The notes beneath the pieces were generated by a model. It made no database searches, was not told the origin of the DNA, and saw only the letters and a list, made by a program, of their open reading frames with translations. A DNA stretch of 64,000 nt from Amycolatopsis sp. EV170708-02-1 (lineage in GTDB: Bacteria; Actinomycetota; Actinomycetes; Mycobacteriales; Pseudonocardiaceae): NCBI RefSeq assembly GCF_022479115.1, contig NZ_CP092497.1, forward strand, positions 2,852,001 to 2,916,000, in the 5' to 3' direction. Every line of letters begins with the position of its first letter. The stretch's first letter is position 1. Shown here piece after piece: positions 52,933 to 63,227 of the stretch. The position numbers and the translations under genes were made by a program.

Positions 52933-54734
52933 TATCCGGCCGGGTGCAGCTGCCGCCCCGGGATCACCTGCTGGGGAGTGTTCGGGCTGGACCACAGCAG
53001 TTTCATCGACGCCTCCCCGCCGCGTTCGGTGTGGTCGAGCCGGATCGCGTAAGACCGACCGGCGACCAGGTCGAGAGTCGCTTTGTCGACACTGGGGCCG
53101 TGTGGTGTGGTGTTGTCGATCAGGAGTTTCCCGTCGACCCACAGCCGCACGGTGTCGTCCGAGACCGTGGTGAACGTGTACTTCCCGGTGTCGCGCGCGG
53201 TGACCCGCCCGGTCCAGCGCGACGAGAAGGACTCCGCCGGGATCTTCGCGTCCGGTGAGCCGGTGAACTTCCAGTTGTGGTTCACGCCCGGCTCGGCCCG
53301 GCGCACCGACGGTGTCCCGGTGAAGTCCGCGTTCGGCCAGTACTCCGCGGTCAGCCCGGTCCCGCGGCCGGCGGGCGCCTGTGGCAAGGGGGCGACACTC
53401 AGCTCGATGACGGTCGCGATGTCGTTCGTCCGGCCGCCCGACGGCGTGAGCTTCACGCTTCCGGGCGACTGTTCGACCCGCACGCGCTGACGGCTGCCGA
53501 GCACCCGCGCGTCGCGGACCCGGAACGGCGCCAACGCGTCGAGCGTCAGCGAACCGCCCGAAGCGGGCCAGTCGAACACCGACGCGTAGAGCTTGTCACC
53601 GCGACGGCTGACGACACCCCAGGCCGGTTCGGCGACCAACCCCGGCGCGCCCGCCCCGTAGACGGCGGCGGACTGGCCGTTCGTGCGCAGCCACTGGCCC
53701 ATCTGCTTCAGCCGGTCGATGGATTCCCGCGGCACGCGGCCGTTGCGATCGGGCCCGACGTTGAGCAGGAAGTTGCCGCTGCGGCCGGCGATCGAAAGCA
53801 GCTTCCTGGTCAGATCCGCCGAGGACTTCCAGTTGTGGTCCCACTCGGTGTAGCCCCAGCTGCCGTTGAGGGTCATGCACGATTCCCACAGCTGCCCGTC
53901 GACCGGCTTGTCCGGGATCTCCTGTTCGGGGGTGCCCGTGTCCCCGTCGACCACTCGCCGTTTGCCGACGCGGTTGTTGACCACAATGGACGGATCGAGG
54001 CTGCGGACGTAGGCCTCCAGCTCCTCGCCGTCCCGTTCGGTCCACGGGTTGTTGGGCCGGTCGGTGCTCCATTCGCCGTCGAACCACAGCACCGCCGGGT
54101 GGTAGTTGTCGACGAGTTCCTTGAGCTGGGCGTACATCCGCTCCTTGTACTTCGGGAACGTCGCGGGGTCCGGGAAATCGGGGTCGTGCCAATCCCAGAT
54201 CGAGTAGTAGAAGCCGAGTTTGACGTCGCGCTCGGCCGTCGCGCGTTTCAGCTCGGCGAGGATGTCGCGCTTCTTGTCGAACGCCGAGTGGTCGCGGAGG
54301 TTGAACTTGTTGACCTTCGTCGGCCACATCGCGTAGCCCTCGTGGTGCTTCGACGTGATCACCACGTACTTCTGCCCGGCGTCCTTCGCCGACTGCGCGA
54401 TGGCGTTCGCGTCGAAACCGGCGGGGTCGAACTTCGCGGCGATCTGCTCGTATTCCGCACGCGGGATCTGGCAGTTCCGCTGGATCCATTCGGCGTCCTG
54501 GCAAACGCTTCCATCAGGGCGGGTGTACTTCCCCTGCAGCTGGGAGTACGCGCCGAAATGGATGAACTGGCCGAAGCGGTCTTCGCGCCACCAGCGCGTC
54601 CGGTCGGCGGTGAACGGGTCGTCGTAGGCGTGGTCGGACGGGAGTGGCGCGGCTTCCGCGGCGGGCGCGACGCCCAGTGCGGTGGTCGCGATGACGAGGG
54701 CCGCCAGGGCCCGGAGTGGCTTGCGGCGATTCAT
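52932..54734 (-). CDS. secreted GH29 alpha-L-fucosidase with PA14 domain
   Basis: Exported glycosidase of 600 residues. Signal peptide 1-29 (PAAEAAP). The GH29 barrel covers about 30-360: WWREDRFGQFIHFGAYSQ, YVVITSKHHEGYAMW, and WFDGEW, where Asp219 is the predicted nucleophile. A beta-sandwich (about 370-450) follows, then a PA14 domain (about 465-600; AEYWPNADFTG, FTTVSDDTVRLWVDGKLLID) likely for carbohydrate binding. It is read leftwards and alone, divergent from the ABC operon. Confidence 0.9.
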   Translation of the reverse strand: MNRRKPLRALAALVIATTALGVAPAAEAAPLPSDHAYDDPFTADRTRWWREDRFGQFIHFGAYSQLQGKYTRPDGSVCQDAEWIQRNCQIPRAEYEQIAAKFDPAGFDANAIAQSAKDAGQKYVVITSKHHEGYAMWPTKVNKFNLRDHSAFDKKRDILAELKRATAERDVKLGFYYSIWDWHDPDFPDPATFPKYKERMYAQLKELVDNYHPAVLWFDGEWSTDRPNNPWTERDGEELEAYVRSLDPSIVVNNRVGKRRVVDGDTGTPEQEIPDKPVDGQLWESCMTLNGSWGYTEWDHNWKSSADLTRKLLSIAGRSGNFLLNVGPDRNGRVPRESIDRLKQMGQWLRTNGQSAAVYGAGAPGLVAEPAWGVVSRRGDKLYASVFDWPASGGSLTLDALAPFRVRDARVLGSRQRVRVEQSPGSVKLTPSGGRTNDIATVIELSVAPLPQAPAGRGTGLTAEYWPNADFTGTPSVRRAEPGVNHNWKFTGSPDAKIPAESFSSRWTGRVTARDTGKYTFTTVSDDTVRLWVDGKLLIDNTTPHGPSVDKATLDLVAGRSYAIRLDHTERGGEASMKLLWSSPNTPQQVIPGRQLHPAG

Positions 54735-54876
54735 GCACTCCTCCTCGCTGAGGTGTGGACGTCGGGGACTTTAGGAAGCCAGAGGTCGGATGTGAACCCC
54801 CGAAAGGCCCATCGATGAGCTAGTTCACCCGGAAAGACGGCAGAAAGATCGGATCTCTGTCCCGCTGATCGGGACT

Positions 54877-54905
54877 GTAAGCGCGACATAAGCAACATCG
54901 CTTAC
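54877..54905. promoter_or_regulatory. TAAGC direct repeat upstream of the ABC operon
   Basis: GTAAGCGCGACATAAGC (54877-54893) has the same two words 11 nt apart as the response-regulator site; an inverted CGCTTAC follows at 54899-54905. It lies 60-88 nt before the lipoprotein start. It is a candidate binding site for the regulator encoded at 52107-52766. The rest of the gap 54735-54964 shows nothing else. Confidence 0.6.
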
Positions 54906-54964
54906 CGCCCCGGAATCGCCGTCTCCGTAGAAATCGGTGCGCCAAGACGACCGAAGGAGCAGCG

Positions 54965-55513
54965 ATGCGGAAACGACCCATGGCGGTACTGATCGCCGGA
55001 GCGGTCTTCGCGCTGGTGGCCGGTTGCGGTGGTGGCGGGGACGGCGGCGACAAGGTCGCCTCGATCTCGTCGCCGCCGGCTCCCGGCGCCGCCGGCGACG
55101 GGAAGCAGGCCGACAACGTGTCCGACGAGGACAAGATGCGCAACTTCGCGAAGTGCATGCGCGAGCACGGGATCGACATGCCGGATCCCCAGACCAGCGG
55201 CGACGGGAAGGGAATGATCTCCATCGAGGCGGGCGAGGCCGGGCGCGACGAGAACAAGATGAAGGCCGCCAGCGACGCGTGCCGCAAGCTGCTGCCGAAC
55301 GGTGGCGAGATCAAACCGCCCACGCCGGAAGAGCTCGACAAGATGCGCAAGGAAGCCAAGTGCATGCGCGAGCACGGCATCGACTTCCCGGATCCCGATC
55401 CCAGCGGCAAGGGCGCCGCGATGACGATGGACGCGGGCGACCCCAAGAAGTTCGAAGAAGCGGCGAAGGCCTGCGGTCTCGGCATGAGCATGAGGGCGGC
55501 CCCGGCGAAATGA
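54965..55513 (+). CDS. lipoprotein with duplicated Cys-containing KCMREHGID domain
   Basis: A 182-residue lipoprotein. Lipobox LVAGC (Cys21). The mature part is an internal duplication: AKCMREHGIDMPDP at 62-75 and AKCMREHGIDFPDP at 131-144, each followed about 36-41 residues later by a second Cys (106 and 170), so two disulfide-bonded modules are likely. It overlaps the adaptor gene by 4 nt and is the first gene of a MacAB-like ABC operon. It is probably an accessory or sensor subunit of that system; function unproven. Confidence 0.8.
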   Translation: MRKRPMAVLIAGAVFALVAGCGGGGDGGDKVASISSPPAPGAAGDGKQADNVSDEDKMRNFAKCMREHGIDMPDPQTSGDGKGMISIEAGEAGRDENKMKAASDACRKLLPNGGEIKPPTPEELDKMRKEAKCMREHGIDFPDPDPSGKGAAMTMDAGDPKKFEEAAKACGLGMSMRAAPAK

Positions 55514-56610
55514 GCGAACACGAAGGACCCGGCGGCGCACGGCGTTCGCGCCGGGCACGCTGGTTCATCATCGCGGCGGTGCTCGTCGTCGTGGTCGGGA
55601 CGATGTCCGTGGTCGTGCTGACCAGGGTCACCTCCGAAGCCCAGCAGGTCGGGCAGGCACCACCGCCGGTCGAGACCGCGAAGGTCGAGAAGACCGACCT
55701 GCAGGAGGAAGAGGAAGCGAACGGGAAACTGGGCTACGGCGGGGAAAGCTCCATCGCCGGCCGGAAACAGGGCACCATCACGTCCCTGCCGGAGGCGGGC
55801 GCCGTGCTCACCCGCGGCAAGGCCGTGTACGGGGTCGACGCCAAACCGGTCCCGCTGTTCTACGGCACGCTGCCGTTCTTCCGCGACCTCGCCGACGGGG
55901 CCACGGACGGCCCGGACGTCAAGCAGCTGGAAGAGAACCTGAAGGCGCTCGGTTTCGGCGGTTTCGGCACGCCCGACAAGAAGTTCACCTCCGCCACCGC
56001 CGCCGCGATCAAGAAATGGCAGAAGTCGCTCGGCCTGGAGCAGACCGGCGCGTTCGGCCAGGGCGACGTCGTCCTCGCGCCGGGTGAGATCCGGGTTTCG
56101 CAGCTCGCCGCGCAACTCGGCGGCCCCGGTGGGGGCGACCTGCTGAAGTACACCGGCACCGAACGGCTCGTCGAGGTCGAACTCGACGCCGCCAAGCAGG
56201 CCATCGCCAAGGCTGGGGACAAGGTCGGCGTCGACATCACCGGCGGCAAGACCACGACCGGCGTGATCACCGACGTCGGCAAGGTCGCGGAGAACGGCAA
56301 GGACGGCGCAGGGCAGGACGACGGCAAGCCGAAGATCAAGGTGAAGATCAAACTGGACGATCCGGCCGCGGCGGGATCTCTCGACTCGACACCGGTGTCC
56401 GTGCGGTTCACCAAGGAAGTCCACAGTGGAGTGCTGGCGGTCCCGGTCGGGGCGCTGCTCGCGCTCGCCGAGGGCGGATACGCCGTCGAGGTCGACGAAG
56501 GCGGCAAGCGGCGCCTCATCGCGGTGAAGACCGGCCTGTTCAGCAATGGCCGCGTCGAGGTCACCGGCACCGGCCTCGCCGCCGGGATGCGGGTGGTGAC
56601 GACGTCGTGA
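55510..56610 (+). CDS. peptidoglycan-binding membrane-fusion (adaptor) protein, MacA-like
   Basis: A 366-residue single-span protein (span about 18-40) with the rest outside. It contains a PG_binding_1-like segment at about 125-180 ([40 protein letters not shown]), then beta-barrel parts of HlyD/MacA adaptors ([39 protein letters not shown]). It links the ABC permease to the cell wall. Coupled by 4-nt overlaps to the lipoprotein and the ATPase gene. Confidence 0.85.
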   Translation: MSEHEGPGGARRSRRARWFIIAAVLVVVVGTMSVVVLTRVTSEAQQVGQAPPPVETAKVEKTDLQEEEEANGKLGYGGESSIAGRKQGTITSLPEAGAVLTRGKAVYGVDAKPVPLFYGTLPFFRDLADGATDGPDVKQLEENLKALGFGGFGTPDKKFTSATAAAIKKWQKSLGLEQTGAFGQGDVVLAPGEIRVSQLAAQLGGPGGGDLLKYTGTERLVEVELDAAKQAIAKAGDKVGVDITGGKTTTGVITDVGKVAENGKDGAGQDDGKPKIKVKIKLDDPAAAGSLDSTPVSVRFTKEVHSGVLAVPVGALLALAEGGYAVEVDEGGKRRLIAVKTGLFSNGRVEVTGTGLAAGMRVVTTS

Positions 56611-57293
56611 CCCCGGTGCTGGCCGTGCGCGACGCCTCGCGCACCTACCCCGGCGGTGTGCGCGCCCTGCACGAGGTGACACTGTCCATTGAGGACAGAG
56701 AAATGGTCGCCATCCTGGGGCCGTCCGGTTCCGGCAAATCGACGCTGCTGCAGCTGATGGGCACCCTCGACCGGCCGACGAGCGGCGTCATCGAACTGCG
56801 CGGGCACGACGTGGCGAAGCTGCCCGACCGCAAGCTTTCGGCGTTGCGGTCGCGCTGGATCGGGTTCGTGTTCCAGCAGTTCTTCCTCAGCGAGGGGGTG
56901 AGCGCGGTCGACAACGTCGCGACGGGCCTGCTGTACGCGGGGGTGCCGCGGCGGAAACGGCGCGAGCGGGCGCTGGCCGCGCTCGACCGGGTCGGTCTCG
57001 CGCATCGGGCGGGGCATTTCCCGAACGAGCTCTCCGGCGGGGAACGGCAGCGGGTGGCGATCGCGCGGGCGGTCGTCAACTCGCCGTCGATCCTGCTGGC
57101 CGACGAGCCGACCGGGAACCTCGACACGGGCAACGGGGCGGCGATCCTCAACCTGCTGGCCACGCTGAGCTCGCAGGGGACGACGGTCGTGATCATCACG
57201 CACGACCGCGAGATCGCGGCGGGTATCCCGCGGCGCATCGAGCTGCGCGACGGCCGGATCCGGCTCGACACCGGGACGGGGGTGCTCGTGTGA
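56607..57293 (+). CDS. ABC transporter ATPase, MacB/LolD type
   Basis: A 228-residue ATPase. Walker [11 protein letters not shown], the LolD/MacB hallmark [21 protein letters not shown], signature [16 protein letters not shown], Walker [14 protein letters not shown]-loop IITHDREIA. Starts GTG 56607 inside the adaptor's end and overlaps the permease gene by 4 nt. It powers a mechanotransmission-type export rather than import. Confidence 0.92.
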   Translation: MTPVLAVRDASRTYPGGVRALHEVTLSIEDREMVAILGPSGSGKSTLLQLMGTLDRPTSGVIELRGHDVAKLPDRKLSALRSRWIGFVFQQFFLSEGVSAVDNVATGLLYAGVPRRKRRERALAALDRVGLAHRAGHFPNELSGGERQRVAIARAVVNSPSILLADEPTGNLDTGNGAAILNLLATLSSQGTTVVIITHDREIAAGIPRRIELRDGRIRLDTGTGVLV

Positions 57294-58504
57294 GCGCGCC
57301 CGTCCTCGAAAAGACACCGGATCCGGCCCGCCTCGGCCCGCGTGACGTGCTGAACCTCGGCGCGCACGGGATGCGGACGCGGCCGATGCGGGCGGTGCTG
57401 TCCGCGCTCGGCATCGGGATCGGGATCGCGGCGATGGTGGCCGTGCTCGCGATCCCGGCGTCGGGCGCGAAGGCGTTGCAAGACCAGTTGGCCGCCCTCG
57501 GCACCAACCTGCTCACGGCGGGGCCGGGCAAGACGATGTTCGGCGGCGACGCGACCCTGCCGGACAGCGCGGTGCCGATGGCGAAACGGATCGCCCCGGT
57601 GACGGCGGCGTCCGCGACCGGGACCACCGGCGCGACCGTGCGGCGCACGGACAAGGTCGACAAGGACGAGACGTCCGGCCTCGGCGTCTACGCGGCGACG
57701 CCGGATCTTCTCGACGTCATCGGCGGCGCCGTCCGCGACGGGCAGTTCCTCCGCGACGCCACTCGCGGCTATCCGGTCGTCGTGCTGGGTTCGGTCGCGG
57801 CCGCGCGGCTCGGGATCGACCACATCGACCCGGCCAAACCGCCGCAGGTGTACATCGACGGGAAGTGGTTCACCGTGGGCGGGATCCTCGGGCCGACGCC
57901 GCTGGCGCCCGAGATCGAACGCTCGGTGCTGGTCGGCTGGGAAGCGGCCGAGCGGCTCCTCGACTTCAAGGGCCATCCGACGACCGTGTATGTGCGGGCG
58001 AAGGACTCGCAGGTCGAGAACGTGCGTTCGGTGCTCGCGCAGACGATGAACCCGGAGGCGCCGAACGAGGTCGAGGTCCGTCGTCCGTCGGAGGCGCTGG
58101 AAGCGCAGAAGCTGACGGAGAACACCTACAGCGCGCTGTTCCTCGGGCTCGGCGGGGTGGCGTTGCTGGTCGGGGGTGTCGGGGTGGCCAACACGATGGT
58201 GATCTCGGTGCTGGAACGGCGCAGGGAGATCGGCCTCCGCCGGGCGCTCGGCGCGACGAAACGGCAGGTGAGAGGCCAGTTCCTGGCCGAGTCGGTGCTG
58301 CTGTCCGGGCTCGGCGGGATCGCCGGGGTCCTGGTCGGGGTGCTGGTGACGTCCGGGTACGCGCTCAGCCAGGGCTGGCCGGCGGTGCTGCCCGTCGGCG
58401 CCCTGCTCGGCGGGGTCGGGATCTCGGCACTGGTCGGTGCCGTCGCCGGTGCCTACCCGGCGATGCGCGCGGCGCGCCTGCCCCCGACCCAGGCCCTCGC
58501 CTAG
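57290..58504 (+). CDS. ABC transporter permease, MacB/FtsX type
   Basis: A 404-residue permease with four spans (about 37-58, 283-305, 335-360, 370-392) and a large outside domain between the first two. The FtsX-type end includes [57 protein letters not shown] order, the cytoplasmic coupling region. Last gene of the lipoprotein-adaptor-ATPase-permease operon. The exported substrate is unknown; hairpin repeat B copy 2 follows. Confidence 0.91.
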   Translation: MSAPVLEKTPDPARLGPRDVLNLGAHGMRTRPMRAVLSALGIGIGIAAMVAVLAIPASGAKALQDQLAALGTNLLTAGPGKTMFGGDATLPDSAVPMAKRIAPVTAASATGTTGATVRRTDKVDKDETSGLGVYAATPDLLDVIGGAVRDGQFLRDATRGYPVVVLGSVAAARLGIDHIDPAKPPQVYIDGKWFTVGGILGPTPLAPEIERSVLVGWEAAERLLDFKGHPTTVYVRAKDSQVENVRSVLAQTMNPEAPNEVEVRRPSEALEAQKLTENTYSALFLGLGGVALLVGGVGVANTMVISVLERRREIGLRRALGATKRQVRGQFLAESVLLSGLGGIAGVLVGVLVTSGYALSQGWPAVLPVGALLGGVGISALVGAVAGAYPAMRAARLPPTQALA

Positions 58505-58509
58505 CTCGC

Positions 58510-58594
58510 GGGGCTGAAGGGAGCTTTCCCCGCATGTCACGCGGTGAAAGCTCCCTTCACCGCGTGACATGCGGTGAAGGTCCCCTTCAGCCCC
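58510..58594. repeat. hairpin repeat family B, copy 2
   Basis: An outer GGGGCTGAAGG/CCTTCAGCCCC pair encloses two alternative perfect stems: TGAAGGGAGCTTT (58515-58527 with 58547-58559) and CCGCATGTCACGCGG (58530-58544 with 58560-58574). It starts 6 nt after the permease stop and should terminate it. Related to 17038-17116. Confidence 0.85.
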
Positions 58595-58619
58595 GGGAGG
58601 CGGTGGGTAATCTCGCCGG

Positions 58620-59807
58620 GTGCTGGTGGGATTGTCGGGGCGGAAACTCGCGGGGGCGTTGATCGCGCTCGAAGCCGTCGTGGTCGGCGTGCTGTTCACG
58701 CTCAAGGTGTTCGACGGCCAGGATCTCGAGGTCTACATCGGCGGCGCGCGGCTGCTCGTCGACTCGGGCGACCCGTACGGCGCGTGGGTGCAGACGCACG
58801 GCGGCTGGCTGCCCTTCACCTACACACCGTTCGCGGCGGCGGTGTTCCTGCCCGGCACGCTGCTGTCCGCCGCGCTGGCCACGAGACTGGTCGGGCTCGC
58901 GTCGATCATCGCGGGCGGGGTCGTCGTCTACCTCTTCGTCGCGACGCTCAACGGCTCGCTGACCGACCGCGCGAACGTCCGGGGCCGCGCCATCGCCGTC
59001 CTGGCGGCGATCGGGGCACAGGCCGTGGGCGGGCTCATGGAGCCGGTCCGCTCGACGCTCGGCTTCGGCCAGGTGAACACCCTGCTGATGCTGATCGTCG
59101 TCCTCGACGCCCTGCTGCCGGGCCGCGCCCGCACGAAGGGACTGCTGATCGGGATCGCCGCGGCGATCAAGCTGACCCCGGCCTTCTTCATCCTGTTCTT
59201 CTTGTTCCGCAAGGACTTCCGCTCCGCGGCCCGGGTGGTGGCCGGCTTCGTCGGCGCGGGCGCGCTGATGTTCCTGACCGCGCCCGGCGCGTCGGCGAAG
59301 TTCTGGACGAACATCCTGTTCGACACCGGCCGGATCGGCGATCGCGGTTACGTCGGCAACCAGTCGCTGCGCGGGATGCTCGCGCGGTTCGGGCTCGGCT
59401 CGGCGGAAGACGTCGTCTGGGTGCTGGCCTCGATCGCCGTGGTCGCGCTGACCGCGTTCGTGATCGTGCGCGTCGCGGAGCCGGTGTTCGCGCTGACCGC
59501 GTGTGCCGTCGGCGGGCTGCTGGTGTCGCCGGTTTCGTGGACGCACCACTGGATCTGGTGCGTGCCGATCCTCGTACTGCTGATCCGGGCGCGCACGGTC
59601 GTTTCGTCCGTGCTCGCGGCCGTGACGGTGGCGCTGTTCGTGATCGCGCCGATGTGGCTCGCGCCGCGGCCCGCCGGGAGCTTCGGCTGGTGGCTGGCGA
59701 CGGAGTCCTACGTGCTGTACGGCCTTCTCCTGCTGCCGGTGCTGCTGTCCGTGAAGGCCTCCTTGAGGGACCCAGAGTCCCTCAAGGAGGCCTTCACGGA
59801 CAGCTAG
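58620..59807 (+). CDS. GT87-family (alpha-mannosyltransferase-like) membrane glycosyltransferase with repeat-encoded C-terminus
   Basis: An integral-membrane enzyme of 395 residues with about ten spans. The first outside loop FDGQDLEVYIGGARLLVDSGDPYGAW carries the Asp cluster typical of GT-C/GT87 polyprenyl-phosphate-mannose-dependent enzymes; FTYTPFAAAVFLP follows. The last 20 codons (VKASLRDPESLKEAFTDS) are the hairpin repeat C (59744-59804) read in frame, with the TAG directly after it, so the native end was probably different. GTG 58620 start. Mycobacterial relatives build lipoarabinomannan. Confidence 0.82.
   Translation: MLVGLSGRKLAGALIALEAVVVGVLFTLKVFDGQDLEVYIGGARLLVDSGDPYGAWVQTHGGWLPFTYTPFAAAVFLPGTLLSAALATRLVGLASIIAGGVVVYLFVATLNGSLTDRANVRGRAIAVLAAIGAQAVGGLMEPVRSTLGFGQVNTLLMLIVVLDALLPGRARTKGLLIGIAAAIKLTPAFFILFFLFRKDFRSAARVVAGFVGAGALMFLTAPGASAKFWTNILFDTGRIGDRGYVGNQSLRGMLARFGLGSAEDVVWVLASIAVVALTAFVIVRVAEPVFALTACAVGGLLVSPVSWTHHWIWCVPILVLLIRARTVVSSVLAAVTVALFVIAPMWLAPRPAGSFGWWLATESYVLYGLLLLPVLLSVKASLRDPESLKEAFTDS
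59744..59804. repeat. hairpin repeat family C, copy 2 (inside the GT87 gene end)
   Basis: The arms 59744-59771 and 59777-59804 form a perfect 28-bp stem with the same CCAGA loop as at 20187-20233. It is the 3' end of the GT87 coding sequence and lies 8 nt from the serC stop, so it probably ends both convergent transcripts. Confidence 0.92.
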
Positions 59808-59812
59808 CTAAA

Positions 59813-60952
<1,140 letters not shown>

Positions 60953-61056
60953 TCAGGTCGGGATGACCCTGCTGAAAGTCGGTGTCGCGTGTCCGGTATG
61001 TGGGATCGGAGAACTCGCTCCCGCGGGTGCCACTCGTCCGGGTAGCTTCTCGCGTC

Positions 61057-61361
61057 ATGGCGACAGTGCACGAGCGATTCTCCCTGCCCCCGAGGCGTTG
61101 TGGCAGGCCCTCCCGAACGGGGTCGCGGCGGTCAAGGGGAAGAACCCCTTCTACGACGCGGCCGCGGGCTACGTCACCTTCTCCACCAGCATGGGCCTCT
61201 TCAGCTATGGGCAGACGGTCACCGTGAAGGTGGAGCGGACGACGGAGGGCTCCGGGCTGGCGATCCAGACGAGCTTGAAGTTCGGTTTCGTCGACTGGGG
61301 CGAGGGCAAGCGCATCGCGCGCAAGTTCATCGCGGCGGTCGGGCAGCCCCCGGCGGCCTGA
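61057..61361 (+). pseudogene. small SRPBCC-like protein gene, frame broken near the start
   Basis: The frame ending at 61361 encodes PEALWQALPNGVAAVKGKNPFYDAAAGYVTF and continues to QTVTVKVERTT and KRIARKFIAAVGQ, a coherent 95-residue protein. A natural start, ATG 61057 (MATVHERFSLP), with a TAGCTT -10 element 8 nt upstream, is in another frame. One extra C in the CCCCC run at 61087-61091 joins them, giving about 102 residues. Otherwise translation would have to begin at ATG 60964 in the serC promoter region. Overlaps the next gene by one base. Confidence 0.6.
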
Positions 61362-61870
61362 TGCCCGAACCGTGGAGACCCCGGTGGGGGTTTCTGTTCC
61401 TGTACTTCCTCGTCTTCGTCATCCACTGGGTCTTCCGCGACTGGGACGACACCGCCACCATCGGCGCGACTGCCGGTTTCGTGGCGACGCTGGTGCTGGT
61501 GTTCGTTCCCGGCTTGCCGCGCTGGGTACACGGAGACGGGCCGGACGAGATCTCCTCACCGAAGACCCGTCAGTGGTGGGCGGCGCTGCGGTTCACGATC
61601 CGGCGTCGTGAAGGTGTCCTCGACGTCGTGCTCGGCCCCTGGACGCCGGCCACCGCCACCCTGGACCCGGCCGCCGGCACCGCGCGCGGGTGGGCCGTCC
61701 TCGACGGCCGCCCGGCGAAGTTCGTCATCGAGCATTGCCCGGAGGAGCTTGCCGACTCGCTGCGTGGCCCGCGCCGGATGTGGGTCGTCGGCGACGCCGA
61801 CTGGAGCGACGTCCTCGTATGCGCCGACGGCGGCCGCGAGTTCACGACCGCCGCCGTCCGCTTCCGTTAG
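61361..61870 (+). CDS. hypothetical two-span membrane protein
   Basis: A 169-residue protein with two hydrophobic spans (about 8-25 and 32-52) and a soluble C-terminal domain (about 65-169) rich in Trp and Asp (VVLGPWTPATATLDPAAG, RMWVVGDADWSDVLVCADGG). Starts ATG 61361, overlapping the previous stop (TGATG), so the two small genes are coupled. The stop overlaps the end of the serine hydrolase gene by 4 nt. No family recognised. Confidence 0.7.
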   Translation: MPEPWRPRWGFLFLYFLVFVIHWVFRDWDDTATIGATAGFVATLVLVFVPGLPRWVHGDGPDEISSPKTRQWWAALRFTIRRREGVLDVVLGPWTPATATLDPAAGTARGWAVLDGRPAKFVIEHCPEELADSLRGPRRMWVVGDADWSDVLVCADGGREFTTAAVRFR

Positions 61871-63222
61871 CGCCAGCCCTCGGGGTCGACGCCGCCCGGA
61901 ATGGGCGCCGCCGGGTCGAACGGGGTCCGCGAGAAGATGAACGTCGCGAGGTCGAGGTGGTTCGGCTTGCCCGCCGAATCCCGGCCGACCCGCAGCGTTT
62001 CGCCCGCGTAGTAGGCGTCGAGGCCGACCCAGGTGTCGTCGCCCACCGGCGCGAACCGCGACGCGCGGCCAGGGCCGTCGGACGGCGCGAGGGAGAACAG
62101 GCCGCCCGGGAGAAGGCGCAGGTGGTACGGCGTCGGGCCCCAGTGCCACAGCCCGGTCAGCTCCAGCAGCTTCGGGTCCACAGTGGACGGTTGCCATTCC
62201 GCGGGCATGGACGGCTCGTGCTGTTCGGTCAGGTTCATCAGGTCGAGGCACAGCTGCGTGATGCCGACGCCCGCGGTCGAGTTCGTCAGCACCAGCGCGC
62301 CGATCCCGGCGTTCGCGTCGACCAGCGAGCAGGCGAGGAAGCCCGGCATCGATCCGGTGTGCCCGGCCAGCCGCCTGCCCTCCGTGCGGACCAGCATGAC
62401 GCCGAGGCCGAATCCGGTGGTCCAGGTGTCGCCGTCGTCCACGGTGACCATTTCGCGCATCTCCGCGACGGTCTGCTCGCTCAGCACGCCGCCGGTGTGC
62501 CCGCCGAGGAACGCCGTCCAGCGGGCGAGGTCGGTGGCCGTCGACCACAGTTGACCGGCGGGGGCCATCGCGCCCGCGTCCGGCGACGGTTCGGGCATGA
62601 GGAGATCGGCGAAAGGATGCACGGCGAACCCGTCCGCGTGCGCGCCTTCCGGATGCGGCGAGGTCCGGTTCATCCCGAGCGGGCCGAGGATCTCGGCGCG
62701 GACGACGTCGAGCCAGGACTGCCCGCGGTGCCGGGCGACCAGCTCGCCGAGCACGCCGTAGCCGACGTTGCTGTAGTGGAACCTGCTGCCCGGCCGCAGC
62801 CGCGTCGCGCCGTCCTTGAGGCTTTCGACGAGCGCGTCCCAGTCCGCGCCCACGGTGCGCTCCCACCAGGAACCGGGCGATTCCGCGGTCAGGCCCGAGG
62901 TGTGCGAAAGCAGCTGCGCGATGGTGGCCGAGCCGAACGCGGTGCCGGGCAGGTGCTGCTCCAGCGGGTCGTTGAGGTCGAGCTTGCCTTCGTCGCGCAG
63001 CCGCATCACGGCCGTCGCGACGAGTGTCTTGGTGATCGAGCCGAGCCGGTACTGCGTGTCGGCGCCCGGTGTCTCGCCGCCGACGCGTCCGCGCCCTCCT
63101 GACCAGGCGAGTTCCCCGTCGCGGACGACGGCGGCGACGATGGACGGGGCGCGGCACGAGGATTGCTCGTGCGCGAGGCGGCGAAGCAGCGCCAATTCGG
63201 TCGAGGCAAGCATGGGACGCAT
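61867..63222 (-). CDS. beta-lactamase-fold serine hydrolase, cytoplasmic type
   Basis: A 451-residue hydrolase of the class C/penicillin-binding-protein-like group without a signal peptide. Motifs: SITK (nucleophile Ser and Lys), LSHTSGLTAE, YSN in FHYSNVGYGVLGELV, and HTG in LAGHTGSMPGF. A C-terminal beta domain (about 340-451) follows. Likely an esterase or peptidase rather than a real beta-lactamase. ATG 63222 or 63213. It is read leftwards after the NarL regulator gene, 5 nt away, so they may share a transcript. Confidence 0.85.
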   Translation of the reverse strand: MRPMLASTELALLRRLAHEQSSCRAPSIVAAVVRDGELAWSGGRGRVGGETPGADTQYRLGSITKTLVATAVMRLRDEGKLDLNDPLEQHLPGTAFGSATIAQLLSHTSGLTAESPGSWWERTVGADWDALVESLKDGATRLRPGSRFHYSNVGYGVLGELVARHRGQSWLDVVRAEILGPLGMNRTSPHPEGAHADGFAVHPFADLLMPEPSPDAGAMAPAGQLWSTATDLARWTAFLGGHTGGVLSEQTVAEMREMVTVDDGDTWTTGFGLGVMLVRTEGRRLAGHTGSMPGFLACSLVDANAGIGALVLTNSTAGVGITQLCLDLMNLTEQHEPSMPAEWQPSTVDPKLLELTGLWHWGPTPYHLRLLPGGLFSLAPSDGPGRASRFAPVGDDTWVGLDAYYAGETLRVGRDSAGKPNHLDLATFIFSRTPFDPAAPIPGGVDPEGWR

Positions 63223-63227
63223 TCTGC

